DNA from: Bacteroidales bacterium
GTDB taxonomy: Bacteria; Bacteroidota; Bacteroidia; Bacteroidales; UBA932
Assembly: GCA_022648685.1 (NCBI GenBank)
Contig: JALCMW010000004.1
Span: forward strand, 202,287 to 266,286
Length of the DNA stretch: 64,000 nucleotides
Reading direction: 5' to 3'
The translations under genes and the position numbers were made by a program. Below, in pieces: positions 26,140 to 35,359 of the stretch. Every line of letters begins with the position of its first letter. Within the stretch, counting starts at the first letter, position 1. Below the pieces are notes generated by a model. It was not told where the DNA came from. It did not search any database and saw only the letters and a list, made by a program, of their open reading frames with translations.

Positions 26140-28332
26140 ATGACTATGAATATATTTATTATCTCAAATAGACTGCCTATAAAAATATCAAAAGACGAAG
26201 ACAACGATCTGCATTTCGAAAAAAGCGGAGGAGGTCTGGCGACAGGATTATCGTCGCTGGAACTACCGGATAAAATCGAGAAGCATTGGATCGGATGGCC
26301 GGGAATGGAAATAAAAGATGTAAAAAAGAAAAAAGAGATCTGCGAAAAACTGGGAAAGATGAATTATCATCCCGTTTTCCTCACGGAGAAACAAATTAAA
26401 CTCTATTACGAAGGATATTGCAACAGCATATTGTGGCCCCTTTTCCATTATTTCTACTCTTTTGTAGAATATGAAAACAATTATTGGGAAACATATAAGG
26501 CTGTAAACAAAATATTTTGCCAGGAAGCATGCAAAATAATCAAACCCGGAGACATCGTTTGGGTACAAGACTACCACCTGATGCTATTGCCGGCCATGTT
26601 GAGAAAAGCAATCCCGGACATAAAGATCGCATATTTCCATCATGTCCCTTTCCCTTCATATGAACTGTTCAGAGTCCTGCCGGAAAGCTCGGAAATTCTC
26701 AAAGGCCTTTTGGGCGCCGACCTTATAGGCTTTCATACATACGATTACACGAGACACTTCGTTAGCGCCGTATACAGAGTTCTGAAACTCACATTCAATA
26801 TCGACTGTGTTTCTTATGAAGGTCACGATACTTACGTGGATTCATTCCCGATGGGAATCAATTACAAATTATATCATGACTCGGCTCAAAAGACGGAAAT
26901 AAAAAAGAAAGTCAGGAAACTTAAATCAAATTACGGATTTAACAACAAGTTGATTCTATCTGTAGACCGGCTGGACTATAGCAAAGGGATAATTCACAGA
27001 ATCAAAGGCTTCAAAATGTTTTTGTCAAACCACCCGGAATATATAGGGAAAGTTTCTTTGGTAATGATAGTCGTGCCGTCAAGGGACACCGTAAAAAAAT
27101 ATGCCAGGCTTAAAAGGACAATAGATGAACAGATAGGCGCCATAAACGGAACATATTCCACCATAAACTGGACTCCCGTATACTATTTCTACCACAGTTT
27201 CGAATTCGATAATCTCATAGCAATGTACTCATTGGCAGATATCGCCTTGGTAGCGCCTTTAAGAGACGGAATGAACCTTGTGTCCAAAGAATACATAGCC
27301 GCAAAGGGTGATAATCCCGGAGTGCTTATCCTTAGCGAAATGGCCGGTTCCGCAATAGAGCTTCAGGATGCGATAATAATAAATCCCAACGACATAAGAC
27401 AAATCGAGAATGCCATAGTCCAGGCTGTTATCATGCCCGAAGATGAGCAAAAACGGAGAATAAGAAACATGCAGGCCATCCTGTCAAAACAGACAGTAGA
27501 GAAATGGGCTTCGGATTTCATAAAGAAGTTGATTGAGATATGCGATAAAAATAAAATAACGGACAATAGAGAGATCTCCGCTCAGATAAGCCTAAAGATA
27601 CAGAAAGCTTATAAAGTAGCCGATAAGAGGCTTTTGGTATTCGATTATGACGGCACACTCGTTGGATTCAGTAACAATCCGGAAGAGGCTTCTCCTGACA
27701 AAGAACTGATAAATATTCTGAAAGATCTTATATCCGATAAGAAAAACCATGTAGTAATAACAAGCGGACGAAACAGATCGACTTTGGAAGAATGGTTCGG
27801 AAATCTGGATATCGGTCTGGCGGCCGAACATGGAGCCGCTTACAAGGAAAACGGGAAATGGAATGACCTTACCGCAGGAATCGACTGGGACAAAGAAATA
27901 GTAGATATCCTTAATGAATTCACCGACGGAACACCGGGAGCAAGACTGGAAGTAAAAAGGACTGCACTTGTATGGCATTTCAGAAACGTTGATGAATGGC
28001 TTGCAGGAATCAGGGAACAACAATTGATAAACGCTCTGATTCCACCTTGCAACAGGCACGGACTACAATTGATGAGAGGTAACAAAATCCTTGAAATAAA
28101 ATCGCCGTTATATTCCAAAGGAATAGAAATGCAACGCCTTATGAAAAATTATCCGTCCGATTTCATAATGGCTATAGGGGATGATACGACAGACGAAGAC
28201 ATGTTCAATGTAATGCCCAGGGACACATTCAGTATCAAAGTCGGAGGGCACTCGGACAATGCCGGATTCCGGATAAAAAGCCAGACGGAAGTACGGCCTT
28301 TCATCAAAAAGATTTCAGGGAACAATAAGTAA
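26140..28332 (+). CDS. Bifunctional trehalose-6-phosphate synthase/phosphatase
   Basis: The 730-aa protein fuses two enzymes of the OtsA-OtsB route. Residues 1-470 are a GT20 synthase (I-I-S-N-R-L-P near the start, S-G-G-G-L-A-T-G-L near residue 30, V-D-R-L-D-Y-S-K-G near residue 280) that makes trehalose-6-phosphate from UDP-glucose and glucose-6-phosphate. Residues 495-730 are a HAD phosphatase (F-D-Y-D-G-T-L-V near residue 503; G-D-D-T-T-D-E-D-M near residue 686) that releases trehalose. Start codons at 26140 and 26146 are both possible. It converges on the GH15 gene with only 5 bp between stops. Confidence 0.95.
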   Translation: MTMNIFIISNRLPIKISKDEDNDLHFEKSGGGLATGLSSLELPDKIEKHWIGWPGMEIKDVKKKKEICEKLGKMNYHPVFLTEKQIKLYYEGYCNSILWPLFHYFYSFVEYENNYWETYKAVNKIFCQEACKIIKPGDIVWVQDYHLMLLPAMLRKAIPDIKIAYFHHVPFPSYELFRVLPESSEILKGLLGADLIGFHTYDYTRHFVSAVYRVLKLTFNIDCVSYEGHDTYVDSFPMGINYKLYHDSAQKTEIKKKVRKLKSNYGFNNKLILSVDRLDYSKGIIHRIKGFKMFLSNHPEYIGKVSLVMIVVPSRDTVKKYARLKRTIDEQIGAINGTYSTINWTPVYYFYHSFEFDNLIAMYSLADIALVAPLRDGMNLVSKEYIAAKGDNPGVLILSEMAGSAIELQDAIIINPNDIRQIENAIVQAVIMPEDEQKRRIRNMQAILSKQTVEKWASDFIKKLIEICDKNKITDNREISAQISLKIQKAYKVADKRLLVFDYDGTLVGFSNNPEEASPDKELINILKDLISDKKNHVVITSGRNRSTLEEWFGNLDIGLAAEHGAAYKENGKWNDLTAGIDWDKEIVDILNEFTDGTPGARLEVKRTALVWHFRNVDEWLAGIREQQLINALIPPCNRHGLQLMRGNKILEIKSPLYSKGIEMQRLMKNYPSDFIMAIGDDTTDEDMFNVMPRDTFSIKVGGHSDNAGFRIKSQTEVRPFIKKISGNNK

Positions 28333-28337
28333 GCAAA

Positions 28338-30149
28338 TCAAGGACGGATAAAAGAAGATGTTTTGATCTCTTCAGAAAACATCAGTGCAGTATCTATCAA
28401 TGCAAGATGCGAATACGCCTGAGGAAAATTGCCCAGTTGCTCCTTGGTGTCGAAATCAAGATCCTCACTGAAGAGGCCCAAATGATTGGAATAGGTTAGC
28501 ATTTGATTGAAAAGTCCGAGAGCTTCAGCCTTGCGTCCGGTCACGTAAAGGCCTCTTACCATCCAGAAAGTGCATATTGTAAAAGCCGAAGATGGAATAC
28601 CGAAATCATCATGATTATTATACCGGAACATCAGACCCTTGTAATGTAATTTTTCATAAATGGCATTGACTGTCTTCACATATCTGGGATCATCCGCAGC
28701 AATGAATCCGTATTTTTCCATAAGCAGCAAAGAGGCATCGAGATCGGAATTGGCATATGTCTGTGAGAAACTTTGCATATCTTCTTTCCAGCCATTCTCG
28801 GATACGTCTTTCTTTATGATTTCGGCTTCATTACCATAACGTTCAGCATAACTATCCTTATGGAACATTCTTGATATCTTTGAGGCACGGTCCAGAGCCA
28901 CCCAGCACATCACTTTGGAAAACACGAACTGATCCTTCCTATTCCTTATTTCCCATATACCGCTATCCGGATTCCGCCATTCAGCCATGACTATTCTGCC
29001 TATATGTTTGACAACCTCAAACATATCCTCGATTTCGTCAAGAGAACCTCTGAAATACATATAGTACTCATAAATTACATTCATCAGATACCCGTAAGTA
29101 TCATTCTGCGTCTGTGAATAGGCAGCATTTCCTATCCTGACAGGTCTGGATCCCTTGTATCCGCTTAAATAAGGCAGTTCTATTTCCCTTATCTCCCTTT
29201 GATAATGTATTCCGTACATTATCTGGAACTTATCCGATTTCGAACGCAGGATATTCATGATAAACCGCATGAATTGTTTCGCCGCTCCCCTATGTCCTGT
29301 GTTTATCAAAGTCTCTATTGACATCGACGCATCCCGCAGCCAGCAATATCTGTAATCCCAATTCCTCACGCCGCCTATAACCTCCGGGATGCTTGTCGTA
29401 AGAGCAGCCAGAACGGCTCCTGTCCTTTGATATGACATTAATTTCAGGACAAGCATACTGCGTTCTATGCTATCGTTGAAAAGCGTGAACTTTTTGGAAC
29501 GATTGGACCAATTCAGCCAATATAGTTTTGTCCGTTCATATTCAAGCCAAACCCTTTCGAGATCAATTTTTATGACTTTTTGATTGTATGACACCAAAAA
29601 GAAAGCATCCCTTTCAAGAACGATTTCTTCGCTTTGCAATATCCTGTCAAACGGGATACTGGAATATAAATAAATAGTATCCTCGGAATCCCCGTCAAGA
29701 CAGGTCTTTACATATTCGGGACCGGATTTGTGCCTGATCGTTCCCTTTGCATAATTAAGTCTGGGATCATAACGGACTCTGAAAGACGGCCTTCCGCGTT
29801 TCAATCTTACCAGCCTGTACAGTTCTGAGGGAATATAATAATCGGTATCATCCCCTGTTTTGTATCTGGGCATGAAATCGATAATCTCGAAACAGCCGGA
29901 TTCAGGAGAATCGTAAACAGTGACAAGAACATTGGTATGATCGATATATCCCTGACGGATATCATAATCATCCGGAACGATAATATCGAAGCTGCCGCCT
30001 TTACGTTCATCTATGATTTTAGCGAAAACAGAAGGGGAATCGAAATCCGGCAGGCAGAACCATTCCACATTACCTTTTGCCGATATCAGAGCAGCCGTCC
30101 TGCTGTTTCCGACGACTCCATAATCAAGATTATGCATATTACCATTCAT
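28338..30149 (-). CDS. Glycoside hydrolase family 15 (glucoamylase/trehalase-like)
   Basis: The 603-aa protein has no signal peptide and matches the bacterial/archaeal GH15 family: L-D-Y-G-V-V-G-N-S-R-T-A-A-L-I near the N-terminus, W-D-Y-R-Y-C-W-L-R-D-A near residue 268 (substrate binding and catalytic region), and a distal G-N-F-P-Q-A-Y-S-H motif near residue 572. Family members hydrolyse alpha-glucosides including trehalose, maltodextrin or isomaltose. Its position tail-to-tail with otsAB suggests cytoplasmic trehalose turnover; the substrate is an inference from context. Confidence 0.92.
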   Translation of the reverse strand: MNGNMHNLDYGVVGNSRTAALISAKGNVEWFCLPDFDSPSVFAKIIDERKGGSFDIIVPDDYDIRQGYIDHTNVLVTVYDSPESGCFEIIDFMPRYKTGDDTDYYIPSELYRLVRLKRGRPSFRVRYDPRLNYAKGTIRHKSGPEYVKTCLDGDSEDTIYLYSSIPFDRILQSEEIVLERDAFFLVSYNQKVIKIDLERVWLEYERTKLYWLNWSNRSKKFTLFNDSIERSMLVLKLMSYQRTGAVLAALTTSIPEVIGGVRNWDYRYCWLRDASMSIETLINTGHRGAAKQFMRFIMNILRSKSDKFQIMYGIHYQREIREIELPYLSGYKGSRPVRIGNAAYSQTQNDTYGYLMNVIYEYYMYFRGSLDEIEDMFEVVKHIGRIVMAEWRNPDSGIWEIRNRKDQFVFSKVMCWVALDRASKISRMFHKDSYAERYGNEAEIIKKDVSENGWKEDMQSFSQTYANSDLDASLLLMEKYGFIAADDPRYVKTVNAIYEKLHYKGLMFRYNNHDDFGIPSSAFTICTFWMVRGLYVTGRKAEALGLFNQMLTYSNHLGLFSEDLDFDTKEQLGNFPQAYSHLALIDTALMFSEEIKTSSFIRP

Positions 30150-30219
30150 TGTTCATCAATAAGCATATGCAAGTTAAACAATTCTTTTATATTATTCCTC
30201 TTTTCTTATTGATTAGCTG

Positions 30220-30248
30220 CAAAGGTATTTGTTCCTTCCAACTGTCAA
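30220..30248 (-). promoter_or_regulatory. Probable promoter of the GH15 gene
   Basis: On the minus strand a TTG (30246-30248) is followed after 18 bp by TACCTTTG (30220-30227), close to the Bacteroidota TTG-N19-21-TAnnTTTG consensus. The leader would be about 65 bases. Confidence 0.5.
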
Positions 30249-30361
30249 AAGACGTATTATATCGGAGGCTTACTTTTCAGTCTCCTAATCTTAATTTTCC
30301 TCCCCTCCCCCCAAAAAAACGACTATTGTAACCTATATCCTGAATTTAACCGTAAAAATGA

Positions 30362-31291
30362 TTATTTCAGACTTTCCCACCTTTTTGTTTTAAAACCATC
30401 AGAAGCATATTGTTTGATATACGTTCTCAGCACTGTGTTTATTTCATTTTCTTTTATTCCAAATTCCTTGTTTAGGAATACGATAAGATCGTTGTCCGTA
30501 TGTATGGTGTTCAAAGCTTCCAGAAGCTTATTGTGTCCGCATCTGTCTTCAATCATCTTTACAAGTACCATTCCTATCAGATAATTGCGTTCGGTAAGGT
30601 TTCCGGAATCGAACTTATCAAATACTTTAAGGTCAATCTCCGGATGGGCAGACAAGAAAACATCAAGGTTCTTGAAATGCTCTTTGAACGAGATGCCGCG
30701 CATTCTCCGATATCATAGCCAAAACCTTTGAGTCTTTGCGATTCGTTCCATCCTTTGGATATATATATGTCCAGATGATTAACCTCTACGTTGTATTCCC
30801 GTTTCAGAAAAGACAGGAATTTAATGGCCTTCCTTATCTTTGCATTGTCCCTTTTGTACACTTGATAATGGAAGGTTATCTTGCCTTTTGTGACCTTCTT
30901 CCAATTTCTCGAGTAATATTCCAGCCAGTTTCCGAGCACGAATTTAGTAATACATTGAATGGATGTCATAATATTTGTCATCTAAAGGCTTTATTGATAG
31001 TACCAAATTTTTCAGGACGCCATAATTTGCCAGGCCGTACAATTCCAGATAGCCTTCAGAGCGAAGCAGATCGTAGCTTTTGTATTTCTCTTTATCCGCC
31101 TTATTCCAATAAGGGTTGTCGTACAAACTGTCAGGGTTGCTCATAAGGTAATCTTTCCACAGTTTGTTGATTTTTACAATATCCTGATTCTTCTGATTTT
31201 CCACTTCCACTTCGGAATCGGAATGAATCTGCTGCGCAAAAGCATTGATTGACAATGCAATAATAAAACCGATTAATATTATCTTTTTCAT
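30362..31291 (-). pseudogene. Decayed, chimeric peptidase-MA-like gene with the array's signal peptide
   Basis: Three frames read as one protein with lesions. Frame one (31291-30944) starts with the same signal peptide as the tandem array (MKKIILIGFIIALSINAFA) and runs to D-I-H-S-M-Y-Y. Frame two (from near 30980) continues N-W-L-E-Y-Y-S-R-N-W-K-K and L-D-I-Y-I-S-K-G-W. Frame three (30703-30362) begins M-R-G-I-S-F-K-E-H-F and runs on to the stop. The pieces recall, from memory, Bacteroidota proteins with a peptidase-MA-like metalloprotease domain, but the central His-containing catalytic part is missing. Two frame changes and a probable deletion make function unlikely. It is the last unit of the array, sharing its 66-bp upstream spacer. 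Confidence 0.65.
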
Positions 31292-31357
31292 TTAATTTGG
31301 TTTGGTTGGCCGCAGCCTGGCAATCGGTGAACGAAGATATTGAACGATAAATTCATT

Positions 31358-31816
31358 CTATACTGAATAATCGTAAAAAATCGTGACTATGATTCCATCT
31401 TTAACCACCAAATAGACATTATCGTCACTCTTCGGGTATAGCAAATAAAGCTCTCCATCTTCATCTGTCCTTATATACTGAGGCTTGCCGTATTTGAAAT
31501 TGTCAAGTTTCGATAACGGGTCCCCGACCCGGATCCCACCATCTATATCAAGCGTCAATGCTGCAAAACGGCGGTCTCTAATAACAAAATTCCTAAACTT
31601 TCCGGTCTCTTCAAAATGAAACCACGTCTTTCCATAAAAATATTCCTCACTTAAGCCGAATTCATCATATTGTTTTCGATATTTATCAGGCTTCCCGAAT
31701 TTTGCCACGACCTGGGCATAAGTCATTTTCTGATCCGCGAATACGCCTTCGACATCCTGCGCAAAAGCATTGATTGACAATGCAATGATAAAACCGATTA
31801 ATATTATCTTTTTCAT
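31358..31816 (-). CDS. Secreted BamE/BLIP-like tandem paralog P11 (type K/T)
   Basis: The 152-aa precursor has a signal peptide of about 19 residues. The mature part has two half-repeats: M-T-Y-A-Q-V-V-A-K-F-G-K-P (near residue 31) and G-G-I-R-V-G-D-P-L-S-K-L (near residue 93), each followed by beta-strand-rich sequence ending in a hydrophobic strand. This spacing resembles the SmpA/OmlA (BamE) and BLIP folds, by eye only. Its first variable block is the K form (YDEFG..GKTWF) and its second the T form (TDEDGELYLLYP). It is the last intact paralog before the broken gene at 30362-31291. An inhibitor or immunity role is an inference. Confidence 0.85.
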   Translation of the reverse strand: MKKIILIGFIIALSINAFAQDVEGVFADQKMTYAQVVAKFGKPDKYRKQYDEFGLSEEYFYGKTWFHFEETGKFRNFVIRDRRFAALTLDIDGGIRVGDPLSKLDNFKYGKPQYIRTDEDGELYLLYPKSDDNVYLVVKDGIIVTIFYDYSV

Positions 31817-31881
31817 GTTTTTGGGTTTATTGATCGCAGCCTGGTAATCGGGGAGCGAAGATATTGAACGATGAACTCACT

Positions 31882-32346
31882 CTATACCGGATAATAATAG
31901 AAAATTGTGACTATTATGTTATCTCTAACCCGGAGATAAACGTGATCATCACAATTATTATACACTGAATATTGTTTGTCTCCATTCTCATAATCTTTGA
32001 CATACTGAGGTTTCCCGGATTTGAAATTGTCAAGTTTAGATAACGAATCCCCAACCCGGATCCCACCATCTATATCAAGTGTCAAAACAGCAAAACGACT
32101 TTCGGTAATAACAAAATTCCTAAACTTTCCTGTCTCTTCAAAATGGAGTCTGTTATTATTACCGTAAACATAATCTTCACTAATTCCGAATTCATCATTG
32201 ACTTTATGATATAAGTCAGGCTTTCCGAATTTCGCCACGACCTGGGCATAAGTCATCTTCTGATCCACGCGCATGCCATCCACATCCTGCGCAGACGCAT
32301 TGACTGACAATGCAATAATAAAACTGATTAGCAATATTTTTTTCAT
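31882..32346 (-). CDS. Secreted BamE/BLIP-like tandem paralog P10 (type N/Y)
   Basis: The 154-aa precursor starts at the ATG at 32346; a GTG directly upstream (32349) is less likely. The signal peptide differs slightly from the others (MKKILLISFIIALSVNASA), with Ala-Ser-Ala before the cleavage site. The first block is the N form (VNDEFGISEDYVYGNNNRL, two residues longer than K) and the second the Y form (KDYENGDKQYSVYNNCDDH). It carries G-D-S-L-S-K-L where most copies have G-D-P-L. It is the first paralog after the second N-module gene, separated by 41 bp that do not resemble the usual array spacer. Confidence 0.85.
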   Translation of the reverse strand: MKKILLISFIIALSVNASAQDVDGMRVDQKMTYAQVVAKFGKPDLYHKVNDEFGISEDYVYGNNNRLHFEETGKFRNFVITESRFAVLTLDIDGGIRVGDSLSKLDNFKSGKPQYVKDYENGDKQYSVYNNCDDHVYLRVRDNIIVTIFYYYPV

Positions 32347-32387
32347 CACACTCAGTTATTTGGCTGTAAATATCGTAAGATACATCC

Positions 32388-33170
32388 TTACCGATGACCA
32401 TTTAAATGTAGCCGTGACTCAACTTCAGCGACACATACGCGGCCGACAACTTCTCCTCTGTATATGCCATCAGAAGAAGAAGAACTTTTCTCCGGACTCT
32501 TTCTCACAAGGCTGATAACCTTAACTCTGCTATAAGAAGCTATTTGCCCCGGATCAATCACATCGCCGAGACGGATAGGGCCTCCACGATAGAAACAGAC
32601 ATTTCGGCAACTGCCGTCAAGATTACTGTACAAGACAATCCCCATGAATCCACCTTTGTCCAGATAGTTGAATGAATCCGCTCCATATAGGTCCAGATAA
32701 GCCTTTGACGGGATAAGGGCGGCAATATACGTTCTTACCTTATTTGCCGCAGTGTCAATCACTTCAAGAAGATACTTCTTGACAATCGTTATATCTTCCG
32801 GCCGGATCACCGGATTAAGAGAATCCTGAACAGAGACATCAAGGTCCGATTTTACCTCAATGAAAGGAATCTGAGTTATATGACGGTGGTTAAAGTCGAG
32901 CTCCTCCATTCTTCCCCTATCGAGAAGTGACTCCAAACTCACAAGGTTGCCATTGTCCCCTGACCCCGATTTTGTCGAAAGCCCCTTTGTAATTGAGGGC
33001 AAATTCATATAAAGAATGTTTTCTTTAGAAACCATTACATCCTTAAAAGCGCCTTTTTGCTTTATCTCACTTTTGCCGATTGGCAGTTGGGATAGTTCCT
33101 GTTGCCCGCAAAAGGGCAACGCTACAAAAAATGACAGAATAATAATTAGAATATTAGGCCGCACAATCAT
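32388..33170 (-). CDS. N-module protein, copy 2 (secreted, without a following toxin domain)
   Basis: The 260-aa protein has a hydrophobic N-terminal signal (residues 4-20, ending A-L-P-F-C) and is about 85% identical by eye to the 261-aa protein at 39000-39785. Shared landmarks include K-G-A-F-K-D-V-M-V-S-K-E-N near residue 38, R-G-R-M-E-E-L-D-F near residue 86, and G-I-V-L-Y-S-N-L-D-G-S-C near residue 178. The last 12 residues (ESRLHLNGHR end) are unrelated to copy 1, and no glycine-rich linker or M23 domain follows. It has its own promoter. I read it as a duplicated leader module whose C-terminal partner was lost; its own function is unknown. Confidence 0.85.
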   Translation of the reverse strand: MIVRPNILIIILSFFVALPFCGQQELSQLPIGKSEIKQKGAFKDVMVSKENILYMNLPSITKGLSTKSGSGDNGNLVSLESLLDRGRMEELDFNHRHITQIPFIEVKSDLDVSVQDSLNPVIRPEDITIVKKYLLEVIDTAANKVRTYIAALIPSKAYLDLYGADSFNYLDKGGFMGIVLYSNLDGSCRNVCFYRGGPIRLGDVIDPGQIASYSRVKVISLVRKSPEKSSSSSDGIYRGEVVGRVCVAEVESRLHLNGHR

Positions 33171-33201
33171 TGGTTATAATATTATGGATTAGTCTCAACT
33201 T

Positions 33202-33232
33202 CAAATATAATGTTTTTTATTAAAATAATCAA
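33202..33232 (-). promoter_or_regulatory. Promoter of the second N-module operon
   Basis: TTG (33230-33232), 20 bp, TATATTTG (33202-33209) on the minus strand fits the Bacteroidota consensus exactly. It sits 32 bp before the start codon, and the same sequence is found before the other N-module gene. Confidence 0.75.
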
Positions 33233-33250
33233 CGTCTTTATGAATCCTCT

Positions 33251-33712
33251 CTATACCGGATAATCGTAGAGAATTGCAACTATGATTCCATCCCTAACCA
33301 TCAGGTAAACGTGATCATCACAATTATTATACACTGAATATTGTTTGTCTCCATTCTCATAATCTTTGACATACTGAGGTTTGCCGTATTTGAAATTGTC
33401 AAGTTTCGATAATGGGTCTCCGACCCGGATTCCGCCATCAATATCAAGTGCTAAAGCTGCAAAGCGACGGTCTTTGATAACAAAATTCTTAAACTTTCCG
33501 GTCTCTTCAAAATGTAGCCTGCTATTACCGTAAACATAATCTTCACTAATTCCGAATTCATCATTGACTTTATGATATAAGTCAGGTTTTCCGAATTTTG
33601 CCACGACCTGGGCATAAGTCATTTTCTGATCCACGTGCAGGCCTTCGACATCCTGCGCAAACGCATTGATTGATAGCGCAATAATAAAACCGATTAATAT
33701 TATCTTTTTCAT
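33251..33712 (-). CDS. Secreted BamE/BLIP-like tandem paralog P9 (type N/Y)
   Basis: The 153-aa precursor has the standard array signal peptide. Its first variable block is the N form (VNDEFGISEDYVYGNSRL, one residue shorter than in P8 and P10) and its second the Y form (KDYENGDKQYSVYNNCDDH). The C-terminus is V-A-I-L-Y-D-Y-P-V, shared with P1 rather than with the neighbouring P8, which again indicates block-wise exchange. It is the last paralog of the first operon; the promoter for the second N-module gene starts only about 40 bp upstream-to-downstream across the gap at 33171-33250. Confidence 0.85.
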   Translation of the reverse strand: MKKIILIGFIIALSINAFAQDVEGLHVDQKMTYAQVVAKFGKPDLYHKVNDEFGISEDYVYGNSRLHFEETGKFKNFVIKDRRFAALALDIDGGIRVGDPLSKLDNFKYGKPQYVKDYENGDKQYSVYNNCDDHVYLMVRDGIIVAILYDYPV

Positions 33713-33778
33713 GTTTTTTGGTTTGGTTGGCCGCAGCCTGGCAATCAGTGAACGAAGATATTGAACGATAAATTCACT

Positions 33779-34243
33779 CTATACCGGATAATAGTAGAAA
33801 ATTGTGACTATTATGCTATCTCTAACCACCAAATAGACATTATCATCACACTTCGGGTATAACAAATAAATCTCACCGCCATCTTCATCTGTTCTTACAT
33901 ACTGAGGCTTGCCGTATTTGAAATTGTCAAGTTTCGATAACGGGTCCCCGACCCTGATCCCACCATCTATATCAAGTGTCAAAACAGCAAAACGACTTTC
34001 TGTAATAACAAAATTCTTAAACTTTCCTGTCTCTTCAAAATGGAGTCTGTTATTATTACCGTAAACATAATCTTCGCTAATTCCGAATTCATCATTGACT
34101 TTATGATATAAGTCAGGTTTTCCGAATTTTGCCACTACCTGGGCATAAGTCATCTTCTGATCCACGCGCATGCCATCCACATCCTGCGCAAACGCATTGA
34201 TTGACAATGCAATAATAAAACTGATTAATATTATCTTTTTCAT
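33779..34243 (-). CDS. Secreted BamE/BLIP-like tandem paralog P8 (type N/T)
   Basis: The 154-aa precursor combines the N form in the first block (GISEDYVYGNNNRL, nearly identical to P10) with the T form in the second (TDEDGGEIYLLYPKCDDN, one extra Gly). The stretch F-V-I-T-E-S-R-F-A-V-L-T between the blocks is shared only with P10; the other copies have R-D-R-R-F-A-A-L or K-D-R-R-F-A-A-L. That makes P8 a clear mosaic: P10-like up to about residue 92 and T-type after it. The signal peptide is present and probably cleaved after A-F-A. Confidence 0.85.
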   Translation of the reverse strand: MKKIILISFIIALSINAFAQDVDGMRVDQKMTYAQVVAKFGKPDLYHKVNDEFGISEDYVYGNNNRLHFEETGKFKNFVITESRFAVLTLDIDGGIRVGDPLSKLDNFKYGKPQYVRTDEDGGEIYLLYPKCDDNVYLVVRDSIIVTIFYYYPV

Positions 34244-34308
34244 ATTCTTTGGTTAGTTGGCCGCAGTCTGGCAATCAGTGAACGAAGATATTGAACGATG
34301 AATTCACT

Positions 34309-34770
34309 CTATACCGGATAATCGTAGAGAATCTTGACTATGATTCCATCCCTAACCCGGAGATAAACATGATCATCACAATAATTATACACTGAATATT
34401 GCTTGTCTCCATTCTCATAATCTTTGACATACTGAGGCTTGCCGGATTTGAAATTGTCAAGTTTCGATAACGGGTCCCCGACCCGGATCCCGCCATCTAT
34501 ATCGAGCGTCAAGGCTGCAAAACGGCGGTCTCTAATAACAAAATTCTTAAACTTTCCGGTCTCTTCAAAATGAAACCACGTTTTGCCATAAAAATAATCC
34601 TCAGTTAAACCGAATTCATCATATTGTTTTCGATATTTATTAGGCTTTCCGAATTTTGCCACGACTTGGGCATAAGTCATCTTTTGATCCACGCACATTC
34701 CATCCACATCCTGCGCAAATGCATTGATTGACAATGCAATAATAAAACCGATTAATATTATCCTTTTCAT
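34309..34770 (-). CDS. Secreted BamE/BLIP-like tandem paralog P7 (type K/Y)
   Basis: The 153-aa precursor begins MKRIILIGF (Arg in place of the usual second Lys, as in P2 and P3). The first block is the K form (QYDEFGLTEDYFYGKTWF) and the second the Y form (KDYENGDKQYSVYNYCDDH). G-K-P-N replaces the usual G-K-P-D after the first half-repeat helix. The C-terminus, V-K-I-L-Y-D-Y-P-V, has a Lys that no other Y copy carries. Confidence 0.85.
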   Translation of the reverse strand: MKRIILIGFIIALSINAFAQDVDGMCVDQKMTYAQVVAKFGKPNKYRKQYDEFGLTEDYFYGKTWFHFEETGKFKNFVIRDRRFAALTLDIDGGIRVGDPLSKLDNFKSGKPQYVKDYENGDKQYSVYNYCDDHVYLRVRDGIIVKILYDYPV

Positions 34771-34835
34771 TTTATTTGGTTAGTTGATCGCAGCCTGGCA
34801 ATCGGGGAGCGAAGATATTGAACGATGAATTCACT

Positions 34836-35294
34836 CTATACTGAATAATCGTAAAAAATCGTGACTATTATGCCATCTCTAACCACCAAATAGACATTAT
34901 CGTCACTCTTCGGGTATAGCAAATAAAGCTCTCCATCTTCATCTGTTCTTACATACTGAGGCTTGCCGGATTTGAAATTGTCAAGTTTCGATAACGGATC
35001 TCCGACCCTGATTCCACCAGCTATATCAAGCGTCAAGGCTGCAAATCGGCGGTCTCTAATAACAAAATTCCTAAACTTTCCGGTCTCTTCAAAATGAAAC
35101 CACGTTTTGCCATAAAAATAGTCCTCAGTTAAACCGAATTCATCATAATGTTTTCGATATTCATCCGGCTTACCGAATTTTGCCACGACCTGGGCATAAG
35201 TCATCTTCTGATCCGCGTGCAGGCCTTCGACATCCTGCGCGAATGCATTGACTGACAATGCAATAATAAAACTGATTAATATTATCTTTTTCAT
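34836..35294 (-). CDS. Secreted BamE/BLIP-like tandem paralog P6 (type K/T)
   Basis: The 152-aa precursor has signal peptide variant ISFIIALSVNAFA. The first block is the K form (HYDEFGLTEDYFYGKTWF) and the second the T form (TDEDGELYLLYPKSDDN), almost identical to P11 in its last 60 residues, including the D-Y-S-V end. It is the only copy with D-I-A-G-G in place of D-I-D-G-G at the start of the second half-repeat. Confidence 0.85.
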   Translation of the reverse strand: MKKIILISFIIALSVNAFAQDVEGLHADQKMTYAQVVAKFGKPDEYRKHYDEFGLTEDYFYGKTWFHFEETGKFRNFVIRDRRFAALTLDIAGGIRVGDPLSKLDNFKSGKPQYVRTDEDGELYLLYPKSDDNVYLVVRDGIIVTIFYDYSV

Positions 35295-35359
35295 ATTCTT
35301 TGGTTAGTTGGCCGCAGCCTGGCAATCAGTGAACGAAGATATTGAACGATAAACTCATT

